Shown: one piece after another, positions 26,632-36,595 of the stretch
Layout: each line of letters opens with the position of its first letter
Numbering within the stretch: the first letter of the stretch is position 1
Assembly: GCA_965249735.1 (NCBI GenBank)
Contig: CBDFMS010000015.1
Coordinates: forward strand, 108,128 to 172,127
Direction of reading: 5' to 3'
Length of the DNA stretch: 64,000 nucleotides
Source: JANQSS01 sp965249735
Lineage (GTDB): Bacteria; Bacteroidota; Bacteroidia; Chitinophagales; Saprospiraceae
Translations under genes and position numbers: made by a program
Notes under the pieces: generated by a model
Database searches by the model: none
What the model was told of the DNA's origin: nothing
Seen by the model: the letters and a program-made list of their open reading frames with translations, nothing else

Positions 26632-27165
26632 TTATCTACAATCGAGAGCCCAGAGAACCATTTCCGGTTCTTTTTCATCTACAAAAGATGGGTCATGTAC
26701 AAAATGAAATCGACGTAATAAATTAAGTGATTTTTCATTCTCCCCATGCAGCCAGGCCGTGATTGTTTCTAAACCCATTTCCTGTTTTCCGAATTCAAGA
26801 ACAGCCGCCGCAGCTTCCGTCATGATGCCTTTTCCTTGAAAATTTGGATGCAATTCATATCCTATTTCCGCCTCCGGTTTTGATTCATGATAATTCCAAA
26901 AACCAATGTTACCTATAGCCCGGTCATTACCTTTCAAGGTAATTGTCCAATTAATCCATTCATTGTTTCCGGTCCCTCGAATAATTTTCTCGATATGAGC
27001 GTGCGCATCATCAATAGAAGTCGCTATTGGCCGGCCCAAGTATTTTTGCACGCGTTCATCTGACCGCATTTCGAAAACCTCCTGAGCATCTGACCGTCTT
27101 ACATGTCTTAGATGCAGGCGTTCTGTGTCCAATTCCGGAAATTCGCCAAAGGTTTTTATTTTCAT
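26632..27165 (-). CDS. GNAT acetyltransferase, RimJ/RimL type
   Basis: 177 residues. The Acetyltransf_3 layout is clear: start LDTERLHLRHVRRSDAQEVF, a central strand IGNIGFWNYHESKPEAEIGY, the acetyl-CoA loop NFQGKGIMTEAAAAVL (Q/RxxGxG/A) and LHGENEKSLNLLRRFHF near the end. Such enzymes acetylate the N-terminus of ribosomal proteins or small amines. The start codon overlaps the stop of the upstream acetyltransferase gene by four bases (ATGA), so translation is coupled. No substrate can be deduced. Confidence 0.88.
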   Translation of the reverse strand: MKIKTFGEFPELDTERLHLRHVRRSDAQEVFEMRSDERVQKYLGRPIATSIDDAHAHIEKIIRGTGNNEWINWTITLKGNDRAIGNIGFWNYHESKPEAEIGYELHPNFQGKGIMTEAAAAVLEFGKQEMGLETITAWLHGENEKSLNLLRRFHFVHDPSFVDEKEPEMVLWALDCR

Positions 27166-27602
27166 TTTGCGAATATAGGTTGGCTGTACTTCATTCTCAA
27201 CACGACATCTCCGGTTTCATCATGTACATATTTATGTAAAAAGGTAAAACCATACCTGTCATAAAATGCTCTTCCAATTTTATTCTGCTCAAATACTTCT
27301 ACCTCTAATTCTTTGTAAAGATCCGCAACATAATTCATCAGCTCAAAACCTATTTTTTGACCGTGCATTTCAGGTCGAACGAAAATAGCCCCCACTTCGT
27401 TTTTTATCATGGAAATAAATCCCAAGTTGATTCCATCTTTATCGTACATCCAGGTTTCCGTATTCGGAATATAAATTTCCCGGATATTTTTCTTTTCTTT
27501 TTCCATGAATGCTGAATTAAGAAATGGGTGTGCTAAGCTCGAAGCCGCATACCAAATTTCCAACAAGTCTTCTACATCATTATTTTTCAATTTGCGGATC
27601 AT
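27162..27602 (-). CDS. GNAT acetyltransferase, YjaB-like
   Basis: 146 residues from the ATG at 27602. The upstream extension to 27719 has no family similarity. The start MIRKLKNNDVEDLLEIWYAA, the acetyl-CoA region EVGAIFVRPEMHGQKIGFEL (VxPxxxGxxIG) and the end EVFEQNKIGRAFYDRYGFTF are standard GNAT motifs. The middle (SSLAHPFLNSAFMEKE) matches the YjaB/YiaC type, which relatives use to acetylate protein lysines or small molecules. It is the first gene of a coupled pair with the RimJ/RimL-type gene, suggesting that the two serve one process, perhaps a resistance or modification function. The substrate is not known. Confidence 0.88.
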   Translation of the reverse strand: MIRKLKNNDVEDLLEIWYAASSLAHPFLNSAFMEKEKKNIREIYIPNTETWMYDKDGINLGFISMIKNEVGAIFVRPEMHGQKIGFELMNYVADLYKELEVEVFEQNKIGRAFYDRYGFTFLHKYVHDETGDVVLRMKYSQPIFAK

Positions 27603-28236
27603 AATCAGGTCAATTAACAGAAAATAACACAGCGTGAATATATCATTTTCCCCTTGTAAACTAATTTTAATTCCACAATCCGTTTGCTGATAGAAAGAGA
27701 GTAAGAATCTCGTGCTCAATCCAAAAAAAAGAGCACTACATTTGTCTTGATGTGATATTGCTAAAGGAGGTTAGACGTACAGGGGCATCTTCACATCAAA
27801 TTTTGTGATGTGTTCTATAAAAATATATGACTCAATGCCGGTTCAGGCAACAACCAGAAAGATGATATCTCCGATAATGATGGTCTTTTGCATAGGGTTC
27901 TTTTTCATAAAATAGGTTTTTTGTTCACACCGGTCTTGAATTTCCTTAGATCTATAGTCATCAGATCAACTGCCTCAGTGGTTATTCCCCTCCTTTAATG
28001 ATTTAGATAATCAACGAATCATTTAAGGACTCACAATTGGACATACACATCCCTGCTTGAACCAGGTCAACTTCAACTTTTGAATAACTTGTTATTCAAT
28101 TTCGATTTTGCGTAAATCAAGTATATATTTGAGAAGGTTATTTGCTAGATCAACTTTTTAATATTATACAAGCGCTAAATCCATAATTTTATCATAACCT
28201 GTTGTTTATCAGTAGGTTGATGAAGCCCCCAATACG
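27603..28236. other. 634-base stretch without a gene; three inverted repeats
   Basis: I find no supported reading frame. It holds CACATCA/TGATGTG at ~27792-27812, an imperfect 12-bp pair CCTTTAATGATT/AATCATTTAAGG at 27992-28028 (one mismatch) and TTGAATAA/TTATTCAA with a four-base loop at 28080-28099. A TAnnTTTG match (TATATTTG) lies at 28124-28131, about 105 bases before the next gene, and may be its -7 box. The region separates divergent units and probably holds both promoters. Confidence 0.6.
28080..28099. repeat. Perfect inverted repeat with four-base loop
   Basis: TTGAATAA, loop CTTG, TTATTCAA. It lies 25 bases upstream of a TATATTTG -7-like box and ~140 bases before the helical-protein gene at 28237, a plausible place for a regulator site. 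There is no T tract, so a terminator is unlikely. Confidence 0.45.
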
Positions 28237-29789
28237 ATGCCTAAGTCTTCAAACGAAACCCTATTCGTACTAATCAAAAGCCTAAATCGGTCGGAGAAGC
28301 GGCATTTTAGACTGTACGTGAAGCGAAATTCTTTAATTGCCCGCCCCCTATTTCTTGAGTTGTTCAATTTTCTGGACCGGCAAAAAGAATACCTGGAGGA
28401 AGCCATCCTTAAAAACATACCCAATCTTAAGAAAAGACAATTGGCAAATGTCAAATCACATTTGTACAAACAACTAATGACATCTCTCCGGCTATTGCAA
28501 GGAAATATTCGGATTGGCCAGGTGCTCAGAGAACAAGTAGATCATGCTCATATCTTGTATAGCAAGCGCATGTATAGGCCATGTCTCCAGCTTTTGGATA
28601 AAGCCAAAAAGAAAGCTCTGGAATTGGAAATGCGGCCTCTGACTTTAGAAATTCTCACCTTTGAAAAACTCATCGAGTCTCAATATATTACAAGGAGCAT
28701 AGAAAACAGAGCTGAAGACTTGGCTCAAACTTCTGAAAAACTCATAGAGGAACTGAAGCAGGAAAATAAATTTAGCAGCTTGTCCCTCCAACTCTATGGG
28801 CTCTATCTTAAAATGGGTTGTGCACGGAATAACGAGGATATTGATAAAATCGAATCATTTTATAATACGCACGTACCAACAAAAGAGGAGAAGGATTTAA
28901 ATTTTTATGAAAGACTTTATCTATATCAGTCCAATGTATGGTTGGGCACAATGACTCATAATTATCAAAAAAACTACACATACGCTCAAAAATGGGTACA
29001 CCTATTTGGTGAATACCCTCATTTAATTCAATTTAATATTCCATTGTACCTGAAAGGGCTACACAATCTATTGTCGAGTCAATTTCTCTTGTTAAAATAT
29101 GAGGAATTTATGCTTACCCTTCAAAAGCTTAAGACATTTAACAGCGACCAGGTCTATCAATTGGATTTTAATGAGCAAGCTGTCCATCAATTATTCATCT
29201 ACATTCACAAGATAAATCGACATTTTTTTGAAGCAAGTTTTTCTGAGGCTACAGACTGGATCACAGAACTCGAAGAGGTTCTGGATAAAAAAACTTATAA
29301 TTGGGATTCACACCGGGAGATGGTTTTTACTACAGCATAGCCTGTATTTATTTTTCCAGCGGAGATATCAATAACTCAATAAAATATCTAAACAAAGTCA
29401 TCAATGGTGGTACAGATCTCCGCCACGACATCCAGGCCTTTGCAAGAATTCTCTCTTTAGTTGCTCATTTCGAATTAGGCAATGACGACCTGGTTCGTCA
29501 TCAACTCAAATCCGTCTATCGATTTCTGGCACATCAGAAACGATTAAATAATGTACGTCGAGAGGTGTTTTCTTTTCTTCGAAAAACCCCCAGTATGGAT
29601 CAATATAATATCCATGATCATTTTGTGCAGTTACTACATAACTTAAAACAGTTGGAACAAAATATTTTTGAACGTCGTTCTTTCCTTTATTTAGACATTG
29701 TCTCCTGGCTCGAAAGTAAAATTGATGGCGTACCCGTAGAGGAGATCATGCAGGAAAAATTTAATCGGATTATAAAATTCTCTTCTTAA
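28237..29789 (+). pseudogene. Helical (TPR-like) Bacteroidota protein, frameshifted (T6 to T5 homopolymer)
   Basis: The first 367 codons (28237-29340) start MPKSSNETLFVLIKSLNRSE, then KRHFRLYVKR, the typical N-terminus of a ~500-residue all-helical family found throughout Bacteroidota whose function is unknown. The frame ends in MVFTTA-stop. The next frame continues without a gap: FYYSIACIYFSSGDINNSIK, ...YLNKVING, up to the stop at 29789. The break is at 29324-29328, GTTTTTAC. One more T would read HREMVFYYSIACIYF, which is clearly the intended sequence. The combined protein is ~517 residues. Either a homopolymer sequencing error or a real lesion is possible. The second part shows a TPR pattern. 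Confidence 0.82.
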
Positions 29790-29885
29790 TGTAATTTATT
29801 TCAGATTCATTTTGTGTATTGCCTATACGCAATTGGTTATTCGAACCATATTTTTCTCATATTTATATTTTATAAATAATATCAT

Positions 29886-32267
29886 ATGCGAATTCCTGCT
29901 ATACTTATGTTGATCTCTTGTCTTTTGTCAGCTGTGACAGCTCAAACTGATTTTTCTACCGTAAACTGGCAAAAAGGTTTTTTTGATTTCCATTGGGATG
30001 AGACTACCGGTAAGATTTATGTACTCGTTGACAAACTCGACACCGAAGTCCTCTACAATACCGCACTTGCAGCAGGTGTTGGATCCAATGACCTCGGACT
30101 GGACAGGGGTCAATTGGGAGGTGAACATGTCGCAAAATTTCATCGAATTGGTAATAAAGTATTATTGATCGAACAAAATTATTCCTACCGTGCCCTCAGT
30201 GTTAATCCAGATGAACAAAAAGCTGTGGACGAAGCATTTGCTCAGTCAACATTATGGGGATTTGAGATTAAAGAAAAAATGGAAAATGGATTTGTTTTGG
30301 ATTTTACTAAATTTTTATTACGTGATGCGCATCGAATTTCTTCAAAACTGAGTGATAAAAATCAAGGAAATTATAAAGTCGACCAATCCAGGAGTGCCAT
30401 CCATCTACCAAACACACGGAATTTTCCTAAAAACACGGAATTCGAAGCAATAATTACCTTCACAGGGACATCGCTGGGGGAAGAAATCCGGTCTGTGACG
30501 CCGAGTCCGAACGCCATTACAATACGTCTTCATCATTCTTTTATTGAACTCCCGGATGACGAATATCGTCCCCGGAGCTTTGATCCACGTTGTGGTTTTT
30601 CACCCATTTCATTTCATGATTATGCATCACCCATTCATGAACCGGTACGCAAACAATTGATTACCCGGCATCGACTGACTAAAAAAAATCCGACAGCAGC
30701 GGTCAGTGAAGCAGTAGAACCCATCGTATATTATCTGGACCCCGGAGCACCGGAACCCATTCGGTCTGCATTGATTGATGGTGCGTCGTGGTGGGCTCAG
30801 GCATTTGAGGCCACCGGTTACAAGAATGCGTTCCGCGTCGAGATGCTGCCTTCCGGTGCTGACCCCCTTGATGTGAGATACAATGTCATTCAATGGGTCC
30901 ATCGATCTACACGAGGGTGGTCATATGGAGGCTCTGTTGTAGACCCCAGAACAGGAGAGATCATAAAAGGTCACGTATCGCTAGGTTCTCTACGCGTGCG
31001 ACAGGACTATCTGATCGCACAAGGTCTGCTCGCCGTATTTGACGATCAGGGCGTCGGTCACCGGCCACTGGAGAAATTGGCCCTGGCGCGATTGCGGCAG
31101 TTATCCGCACATGAGATAGGCCACACGCTGGGCCTGGCTCACAACTTTGCAGCCAGCGTCAACGGTCGGGCGTCTGTTATGGATTATCCACATCCTTTCG
31201 TGTCTGTAGCAGGGGAAGAAATTGATTTTTCTAAAGCTTATGATGATAAAATTGGCGCCTGGGATAAACGAGCTATTCTGTATGGTTATCAGGATTTTGA
31301 TAAAAATGAAGCGGAGTCGCTCAAGAACATACTAGAGGAGACCGAAGCGATGGGTCTACACTATATGTCGGATCAAGATGCACGTGGAGCCGGAAGTGCC
31401 CACCCGTATGCCCACCTCTGGGATAATGGACCGCACGCGGCCATAGAATTGAAGCGAATAACAGACTTAAAAGCCACTGCCCTCAAGAAGTTCGGACTGG
31501 ACAATATTTCTGACGGCACGTCAACCTCTTACCTGGAGGAAGTCCTTGTGCCATTATATTTTTCTCATCGATACCAGGTGGAGGCTACAGCAAAATTAAT
31601 CGGCGGATTGCATTACTCCTATGATATGAAAGATGCACAGCAAAGTACCGTCAAGCCTGTTTCAGCATCCCGACAAAAAGAAGCTCTCGACCTTCTTTTG
31701 TCTACACTAGATCCATCCTTTCTTCGGCTATCTGAACGCATTTTGAACATCCTTCCACCTCGTGCAATGGGCGAGAGTCGGACTCGCGAATTATTCAAAA
31801 GTCATACGCAACCAGCCTTTGATCCGGTTGCAGCAGCCGCTTCTTCAGCTTCCCACACCATCAATTATATTCTCAATCCCCAACGATTAAACAGGGTTGT
31901 ACAACAGCATGCGCGGTTTTCTGATATTTCATCGGTTGAATCGATTCTTGACGCCATGAACAACCAGGTCGCTTCCGGCTTACAGTATCAAAATCTGGAT
32001 CGGATAGTTGGTGAATCCATTCAAGATCTCTTTGTCTATCGGTTGATGTCTTTAACAGTAAATAGCGCTTGTACACATCAGGTCCGGGGAGCGGCGATCA
32101 ATCATTTGAATCGAATCAGAGAACAAGCGAGTTCGTCATCTTCACATAGCATTGCAATTCGGTTTGCTATTGATCAGTTTCTTGCCAATCCTCATGAATT
32201 CACGATTCCATCGGCACCAAAATTGCCAGATGGCTCACCCATTGGGGCTTTCAGCTGTACTCAATGA
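29886..32267 (+). CDS. Exported zinc-dependent metalloprotease of the DUF5117/DUF4953 (metzincin) type
   Basis: 793 residues with a signal peptide (AILMLISCLLSAVTAQ). The N-terminal third (~20-270) is the DUF5117/5118-type strand-rich part, with NWQKGFFDFHWDETTGKIYV. The middle has the extended metzincin motif HEIGHTLGLAH (His409, Glu410, His413, Gly416, His419) followed by a Met in SVMDYPHPFV, the Met-turn. The C-terminal ~250 residues are helical. All catalytic residues are present, so it should be an active endopeptidase in the periplasm or outside. There is no T9SS sorting domain. The gene is monocistronic. Confidence 0.9.
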   Translation: MRIPAILMLISCLLSAVTAQTDFSTVNWQKGFFDFHWDETTGKIYVLVDKLDTEVLYNTALAAGVGSNDLGLDRGQLGGEHVAKFHRIGNKVLLIEQNYSYRALSVNPDEQKAVDEAFAQSTLWGFEIKEKMENGFVLDFTKFLLRDAHRISSKLSDKNQGNYKVDQSRSAIHLPNTRNFPKNTEFEAIITFTGTSLGEEIRSVTPSPNAITIRLHHSFIELPDDEYRPRSFDPRCGFSPISFHDYASPIHEPVRKQLITRHRLTKKNPTAAVSEAVEPIVYYLDPGAPEPIRSALIDGASWWAQAFEATGYKNAFRVEMLPSGADPLDVRYNVIQWVHRSTRGWSYGGSVVDPRTGEIIKGHVSLGSLRVRQDYLIAQGLLAVFDDQGVGHRPLEKLALARLRQLSAHEIGHTLGLAHNFAASVNGRASVMDYPHPFVSVAGEEIDFSKAYDDKIGAWDKRAILYGYQDFDKNEAESLKNILEETEAMGLHYMSDQDARGAGSAHPYAHLWDNGPHAAIELKRITDLKATALKKFGLDNISDGTSTSYLEEVLVPLYFSHRYQVEATAKLIGGLHYSYDMKDAQQSTVKPVSASRQKEALDLLLSTLDPSFLRLSERILNILPPRAMGESRTRELFKSHTQPAFDPVAAAASSASHTINYILNPQRLNRVVQQHARFSDISSVESILDAMNNQVASGLQYQNLDRIVGESIQDLFVYRLMSLTVNSACTHQVRGAAINHLNRIREQASSSSSHSIAIRFAIDQFLANPHEFTIPSAPKLPDGSPIGAFSCTQ

Positions 32268-32409
32268 TCCTAGTTTTGCTTCCAAATTAGTTGGAAAAAG
32301 GTAGCCGCCTGGTGAATTGAATTGAAGCAATTAAATGTTTGTGTTCTATGCAACCACAATGTACATTTGTCCGCCTAGAACAACTAGAAGTGAATCACGA
32401 AATCTTTTT

Positions 32410-33750
32410 ATGAAAATAGTAATTGCCGGCGCAGGTGATGTCGGATTTCATTTAGCGAATCTAATGGAAACCGATAATCAGGATATTACCCTGATAGACC
32501 GCGATGAAAGCCTGCTGGAGTATGCTGCAAGCCATCTGGATGTCATGACCATAGAAGGTGATGTTTCATCATTGGAGGTTTTACAAAGAAGTGGTGTTCA
32601 AAATGCCAAACTATTTATAGCGGTTACCACAAATGAAACGACGAATTTGTTGGTGTGCATTTTGGCTAAAAAACTCGGGGTCAAACAAACCATAGCCCGC
32701 GTGAGCAACCCGGAATATCTGGAAGAGGCACAGCGCGAATACTTCAACGAAATAGGTGTTGACAATTTGTTTGCTCCTTCTATGCTTGCGGCCAATGAAA
32801 TCAAACGTCTCATATCCCGCGTATCGGCTACTGACGTCTTTGAATTTGAAGAAGGTAAAATTTCCATAATTGGTTTTACTGTTGACAATAGCTCCGCCAT
32901 CGTAGGAATGTCATTCGAACAACTTAACCGAGAAAAGCCAAATAATGAATTGCGGATTATTGTTGTTTTACGCAATGACAAGACCCTCATTCCCACACCC
33001 GACATGACCATCATGGCCGGTGACCATTTATATTTATCAACCGGATTAAATGATTTTGAAAGCGTCAATCGATATATTGGTAAGACGCTCAAAAAAGTCA
33101 AAAAAATCATGATTATCGGAGATACGCAAATGGCGCTCTACACCGCTCAATTATTGGAAAAAGAATTCTCGATTACAGTTGTTGCAGGTCGGCGAGATGC
33201 TTGCAAACAATTAGTCGAAAAACTAGCCAACTGCCTTGTGATTGAAGGAGATCCGGGAAATACTGATTTACTACTCGAGGAAGGACTCCGGGATATGGAT
33301 GCCTTCATTGCGTTGACGCCGAACTCCGAGTTGAATATTATCACCTGCCTTATGGCCGAAAAAGAAGGCATTTACAAAACCATCGCCATGGTTGATAATT
33401 CGGCGTATACTCATATATCTCAAAGTATCGGTGTGGATACTCTGATCAATAAAAAAATATTAGCAGCTAATAATATTTTCCGCTTTGTGCGTAAAGGTCA
33501 GATCGAAGCGATAGCGTCATTTCATGGCGTCAATGCCGAGATCATAGAATTTATTATTCATAAAAACAATCGGCTGACACGTCACACACTCGGAGAATTA
33601 AAAATTCCTAAAGATGCTATTGTTGCAGGTGTCATAAGAAATGACAAAGGAATTATTCCCGATGAAAATTTCGCATTAGACATCAATGATAAGGTTATTG
33701 TCTTTGTTTTACCATCAGCCATCAAGCGGGTAGAAGAAATATTTAAATAA
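32410..33750 (+). CDS. trkA: Trk potassium uptake system, NAD-binding subunit TrkA
   Basis: TrkA gates the TrkH potassium channel from the cytoplasm. 446 residues from the ATG at 32410; the frame is open upstream to 32335 but lacks family sequence. It has two RCK_N/RCK_C pairs: first Rossmann motif MKIVIAGAGDVGFHLANLME with LIDRDE for the ribose, second KIMIIGDTQMALYTAQLLE. The second GxGxxG is altered to GDTQMA, as in many TrkAs, so one nucleotide site may be weak. RCK_C domains follow each (IVGMSFEQLNREKPNNELRI; LTRHTLGELKIPKDAIVAGV). The stop is two bases before the trkH start. Confidence 0.95.
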   Translation: MKIVIAGAGDVGFHLANLMETDNQDITLIDRDESLLEYAASHLDVMTIEGDVSSLEVLQRSGVQNAKLFIAVTTNETTNLLVCILAKKLGVKQTIARVSNPEYLEEAQREYFNEIGVDNLFAPSMLAANEIKRLISRVSATDVFEFEEGKISIIGFTVDNSSAIVGMSFEQLNREKPNNELRIIVVLRNDKTLIPTPDMTIMAGDHLYLSTGLNDFESVNRYIGKTLKKVKKIMIIGDTQMALYTAQLLEKEFSITVVAGRRDACKQLVEKLANCLVIEGDPGNTDLLLEEGLRDMDAFIALTPNSELNIITCLMAEKEGIYKTIAMVDNSAYTHISQSIGVDTLINKKILAANNIFRFVRKGQIEAIASFHGVNAEIIEFIIHKNNRLTRHTLGELKIPKDAIVAGVIRNDKGIIPDENFALDINDKVIVFVLPSAIKRVEEIFK

Positions 33751-33752
33751 TC

Positions 33753-35219
33753 ATGATTAATTTCAAAATCGTTTTTCGATTTCTCGGTTTTGCAACCATC
33801 ATCATAGGGTTATTTCTTTTGATTCCTGCTGGTGTCTCGCTTTATTTTGGGGATGACGATTTCACTAGTTTTTTAATTTCTAGTACTATTTGTCTTGGTT
33901 TGGGAGGGCTATTGAGTCTTTTAATTAAACCCGATCTATCAAAAATCAGAAAGCGAGAAGGTTATCTCATTGTTGGATTTAGCTGGATTGCCATGTGTCT
34001 GTTGGGTGCATTGCCCTATTTTATTCTGCTGCCAGATATTTCGTTGATCAATTCTATTTTTGAAAGTTCATCTGGTTTTACAACTACCGGTGCCACGATT
34101 TTTAATGATGTCGAACGTCTGCCACACGGTTTGTTATTTTGGCGAAGTCTCACACAGTGGATCGGTGGAATGGGTATCATTGTTTTCACTGTAGCAATTT
34201 TTCCGCTGTTGGGAATTGGTGGAGTTGAATTATTTGTCGCGGAATCTCCGGGACCACAATCGGATAAAATTCATCCGCGTATCAAAGAAGTAGCCAAACG
34301 ATTATGGCTCATATATGTGAGCCTGACTGCTACACTGTGTTGTATCCTGTACTTTGTAAGTGGCCTGTCTTTTTTTGATGCGATCAACCACGCCATGACG
34401 ACCATGTCAACCGGCGGCTTTTCTACAAAGAATGCCAGTATTGCGCATTTTGATTCGCCCTGGTGTCAATATCCCATTCTCATTTTTATGATAATCGGTG
34501 GAATGAATTATACCGTCATTTATTATTTATTGAAACGACGTTTTAAACGGGCCTGGAGAAGTGAAGAATTTAAAACATACCTGAGTTTAATCGCCATATT
34601 GATACTAATCGTCATGACGGCTCTAAACTTCAATGTCGATGGATCGATCGAACGTGCATTCCGCAATGCGGCATTTCAAATTGTCTCACTCATTACGACT
34701 ACCGGGTACATAACGTCCGATTACACCTCCTGGAACAATGTCTCGACTATGATCTTTTTCGTTCTTTTATTCATCGGGGCTTGTGCAGGATCAACCAGTG
34801 GAGGGGTTAAAATTATTCGCCATCTGGTCTTTTTTAAAACGGGTGTTTTAGAATTTAAACGACTTCTGCACCCGCGTGCATACGTTAGATTAAAAGTAGA
34901 TGGCGCACTCGTTCCCGGCCGTATTTCGACACATATCCTGGTGTTTTTATTATTTTACCTGTTACTATTTATTCTTGGATCTGTGATATTGATGATGCTA
35001 GTTGATCCCGTTAATCAACCCTTTACCACTTCTATAGGGGCCGTAGCCACTTGCCTTGGGAATGTAGGGCCTGCCATCGGGTCGGTGGGTCCAATAAATA
35101 ATTTCGCTCACCTACCTGATGCTGCTAAATTGCTTTTGTCATTTTTTATGGTAATAGGGCGCTTGGAGGTGTTCACCATTCTCATCATCCTCACTCCATT
35201 TTTTTGGAAGGCTAATTGA
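33753..35219 (+). CDS. trkH: Trk potassium uptake system, channel subunit TrkH
   Basis: 488 residues with about ten membrane helices in four M1-P-M2 repeats. The filter regions are SSGFTTTGATIF, MTTMSTGGFST, TTTGYITS and CLGNVGPAIGSVG, each with the filter Gly. The start MINFKIVFRFLGFATIIIGL matches TrkH. It takes up K+ with TrkA, encoded two bases upstream, so the two genes form an operon. The usual C-terminal end FFMVIGRLEVFTILIILTPF is complete. For a marine organism, uptake of K+ in osmoadaptation is the likely role (inference). Confidence 0.96.
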   Translation: MINFKIVFRFLGFATIIIGLFLLIPAGVSLYFGDDDFTSFLISSTICLGLGGLLSLLIKPDLSKIRKREGYLIVGFSWIAMCLLGALPYFILLPDISLINSIFESSSGFTTTGATIFNDVERLPHGLLFWRSLTQWIGGMGIIVFTVAIFPLLGIGGVELFVAESPGPQSDKIHPRIKEVAKRLWLIYVSLTATLCCILYFVSGLSFFDAINHAMTTMSTGGFSTKNASIAHFDSPWCQYPILIFMIIGGMNYTVIYYLLKRRFKRAWRSEEFKTYLSLIAILILIVMTALNFNVDGSIERAFRNAAFQIVSLITTTGYITSDYTSWNNVSTMIFFVLLFIGACAGSTSGGVKIIRHLVFFKTGVLEFKRLLHPRAYVRLKVDGALVPGRISTHILVFLLFYLLLFILGSVILMMLVDPVNQPFTTSIGAVATCLGNVGPAIGSVGPINNFAHLPDAAKLLLSFFMVIGRLEVFTILIILTPFFWKAN

Positions 35220-35430
35220 GCCTATTAAATGGTAGGTTGGAACATTACACCATTTTCAAAATGTACATAAAGTCCTTGAATCCTTTTTTCTTTGAATAAA
35301 GTACCCCGATCACGATGTCATATCCGACTCACTCTACTCATCTTGTTGCCTTCTTTTGCATTATCCCACCTGATGAATGCAATTTTCTCATTCAAGGCAT
35401 TATCTTGTTTCGGCAATTAAATTTAACTCG

Positions 35431-36573
35431 ATGAAAAATATCCTACTGACAGCCTGTATTATGGCATGTTTCGCATCCATAAAGGCCCAAATAATAATCC
35501 AACCTACCACCCTGCCTGATGTCGGAGATGTGTTGAACTATGTGGAGCTTGCCGAAATACAAGATACCACCAGTTACCGGACAACGGGCCAGAACCTGCA
35601 ATGGACCTTTGATAGTTTCGGGATAGGCGGTACAACCCAGGAGTCCCATGATGATATTAGTGGGACTGCCCTTGGAGATTCATTTCCGAATGCCAACATG
35701 ATCGTCAACATAGCCCTATTCGAAACAGCAGCTATTCGCAGTGATAGTACAATTGAACTAATTGGATTGATTCCGGGCAACCTTGGCGGCTTTGGAATAG
35801 AGACATCGGCCACATTTACCGAACCTTTTCTATACAAAAAAACGCCTTTACAATACGGAGATAGTTTTGATGATTCGTTTGATTTTACGATCCAGTTTTC
35901 TGCCAGCTTAATCCCTGGTTTGGATTCGCTTGAAATTCCTATTCCAGGTGCCACGCTCGATTCAATTCGCGTTGTCACCACCCTCTTCAAATCTGAAGAA
36001 GTAACTGCCTGGGGTCAGCTTCATGTTTTGGACAATATGATGGATGTGCTCAAAGTCAAACAAGTAGATATGAATGATACCCGCATCGAAGTGGGCCTGG
36101 GTATTTTCGGAAATACCATCTGGCTTGATGCAACGGACTTAATAGGAGATCCAGGGTTTAATTTTAATCAAAGTTCGGTAACTTATAAGTTTCTTAGTGC
36201 CGACTCTAAAGAATCAATTATTGAATTCAATGAAACGCGAATTCAGGATACGAGCGGCGCATCTACCCTGCTCGTTTCCGGTAGATTGAGTGCCGATTTA
36301 ATCAGTGCAACAAAGCAGACACAACTCAATAAAAACGCCTTTACCATATATCCTAATCCGGCCGTCCATTCAATTAATATTCAATCAAAAACGCAATTGA
36401 ACGCCCCTGCCCGCATCTTAATATTAAATGTAAACGGAAAATTGGTTAAGCATCTTTCAGATTTTCGATTTAATGAAGCCATTGATGTGAAAGGGATAAC
36501 ACCGGGACATTATTTTATTCATATTCAAACCAAAGATGGCTCGTGGGTAAATAAAATTTCTATCGTGAAATAG
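35431..36573 (+). CDS. Secreted protein with T9SS type A sorting domain, function unknown
   Basis: 380 residues from the ATG at 35431, with signal peptide MKNILLTACIMACFASIKAQ. The mature N-terminal ~290 residues are strand-rich, with repeated dipeptide DS, little Lys and no known domain. The last ~85 form a T9SS type A sorting domain: FTIYPNPAVHSINIQ (the YPNP motif), ARILILNVNGKLVKHL and the end TPGHYFIHIQTKDGSWVNKI. It should cross the outer membrane by the type IX system and be anchored or released. The gene is monocistronic, convergent with rsgA. Confidence 0.85.
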   Translation: MKNILLTACIMACFASIKAQIIIQPTTLPDVGDVLNYVELAEIQDTTSYRTTGQNLQWTFDSFGIGGTTQESHDDISGTALGDSFPNANMIVNIALFETAAIRSDSTIELIGLIPGNLGGFGIETSATFTEPFLYKKTPLQYGDSFDDSFDFTIQFSASLIPGLDSLEIPIPGATLDSIRVVTTLFKSEEVTAWGQLHVLDNMMDVLKVKQVDMNDTRIEVGLGIFGNTIWLDATDLIGDPGFNFNQSSVTYKFLSADSKESIIEFNETRIQDTSGASTLLVSGRLSADLISATKQTQLNKNAFTIYPNPAVHSINIQSKTQLNAPARILILNVNGKLVKHLSDFRFNEAIDVKGITPGHYFIHIQTKDGSWVNKISIVK

Positions 36574-36595
36574 TTGAAATTCCGTGCTCGATTGA

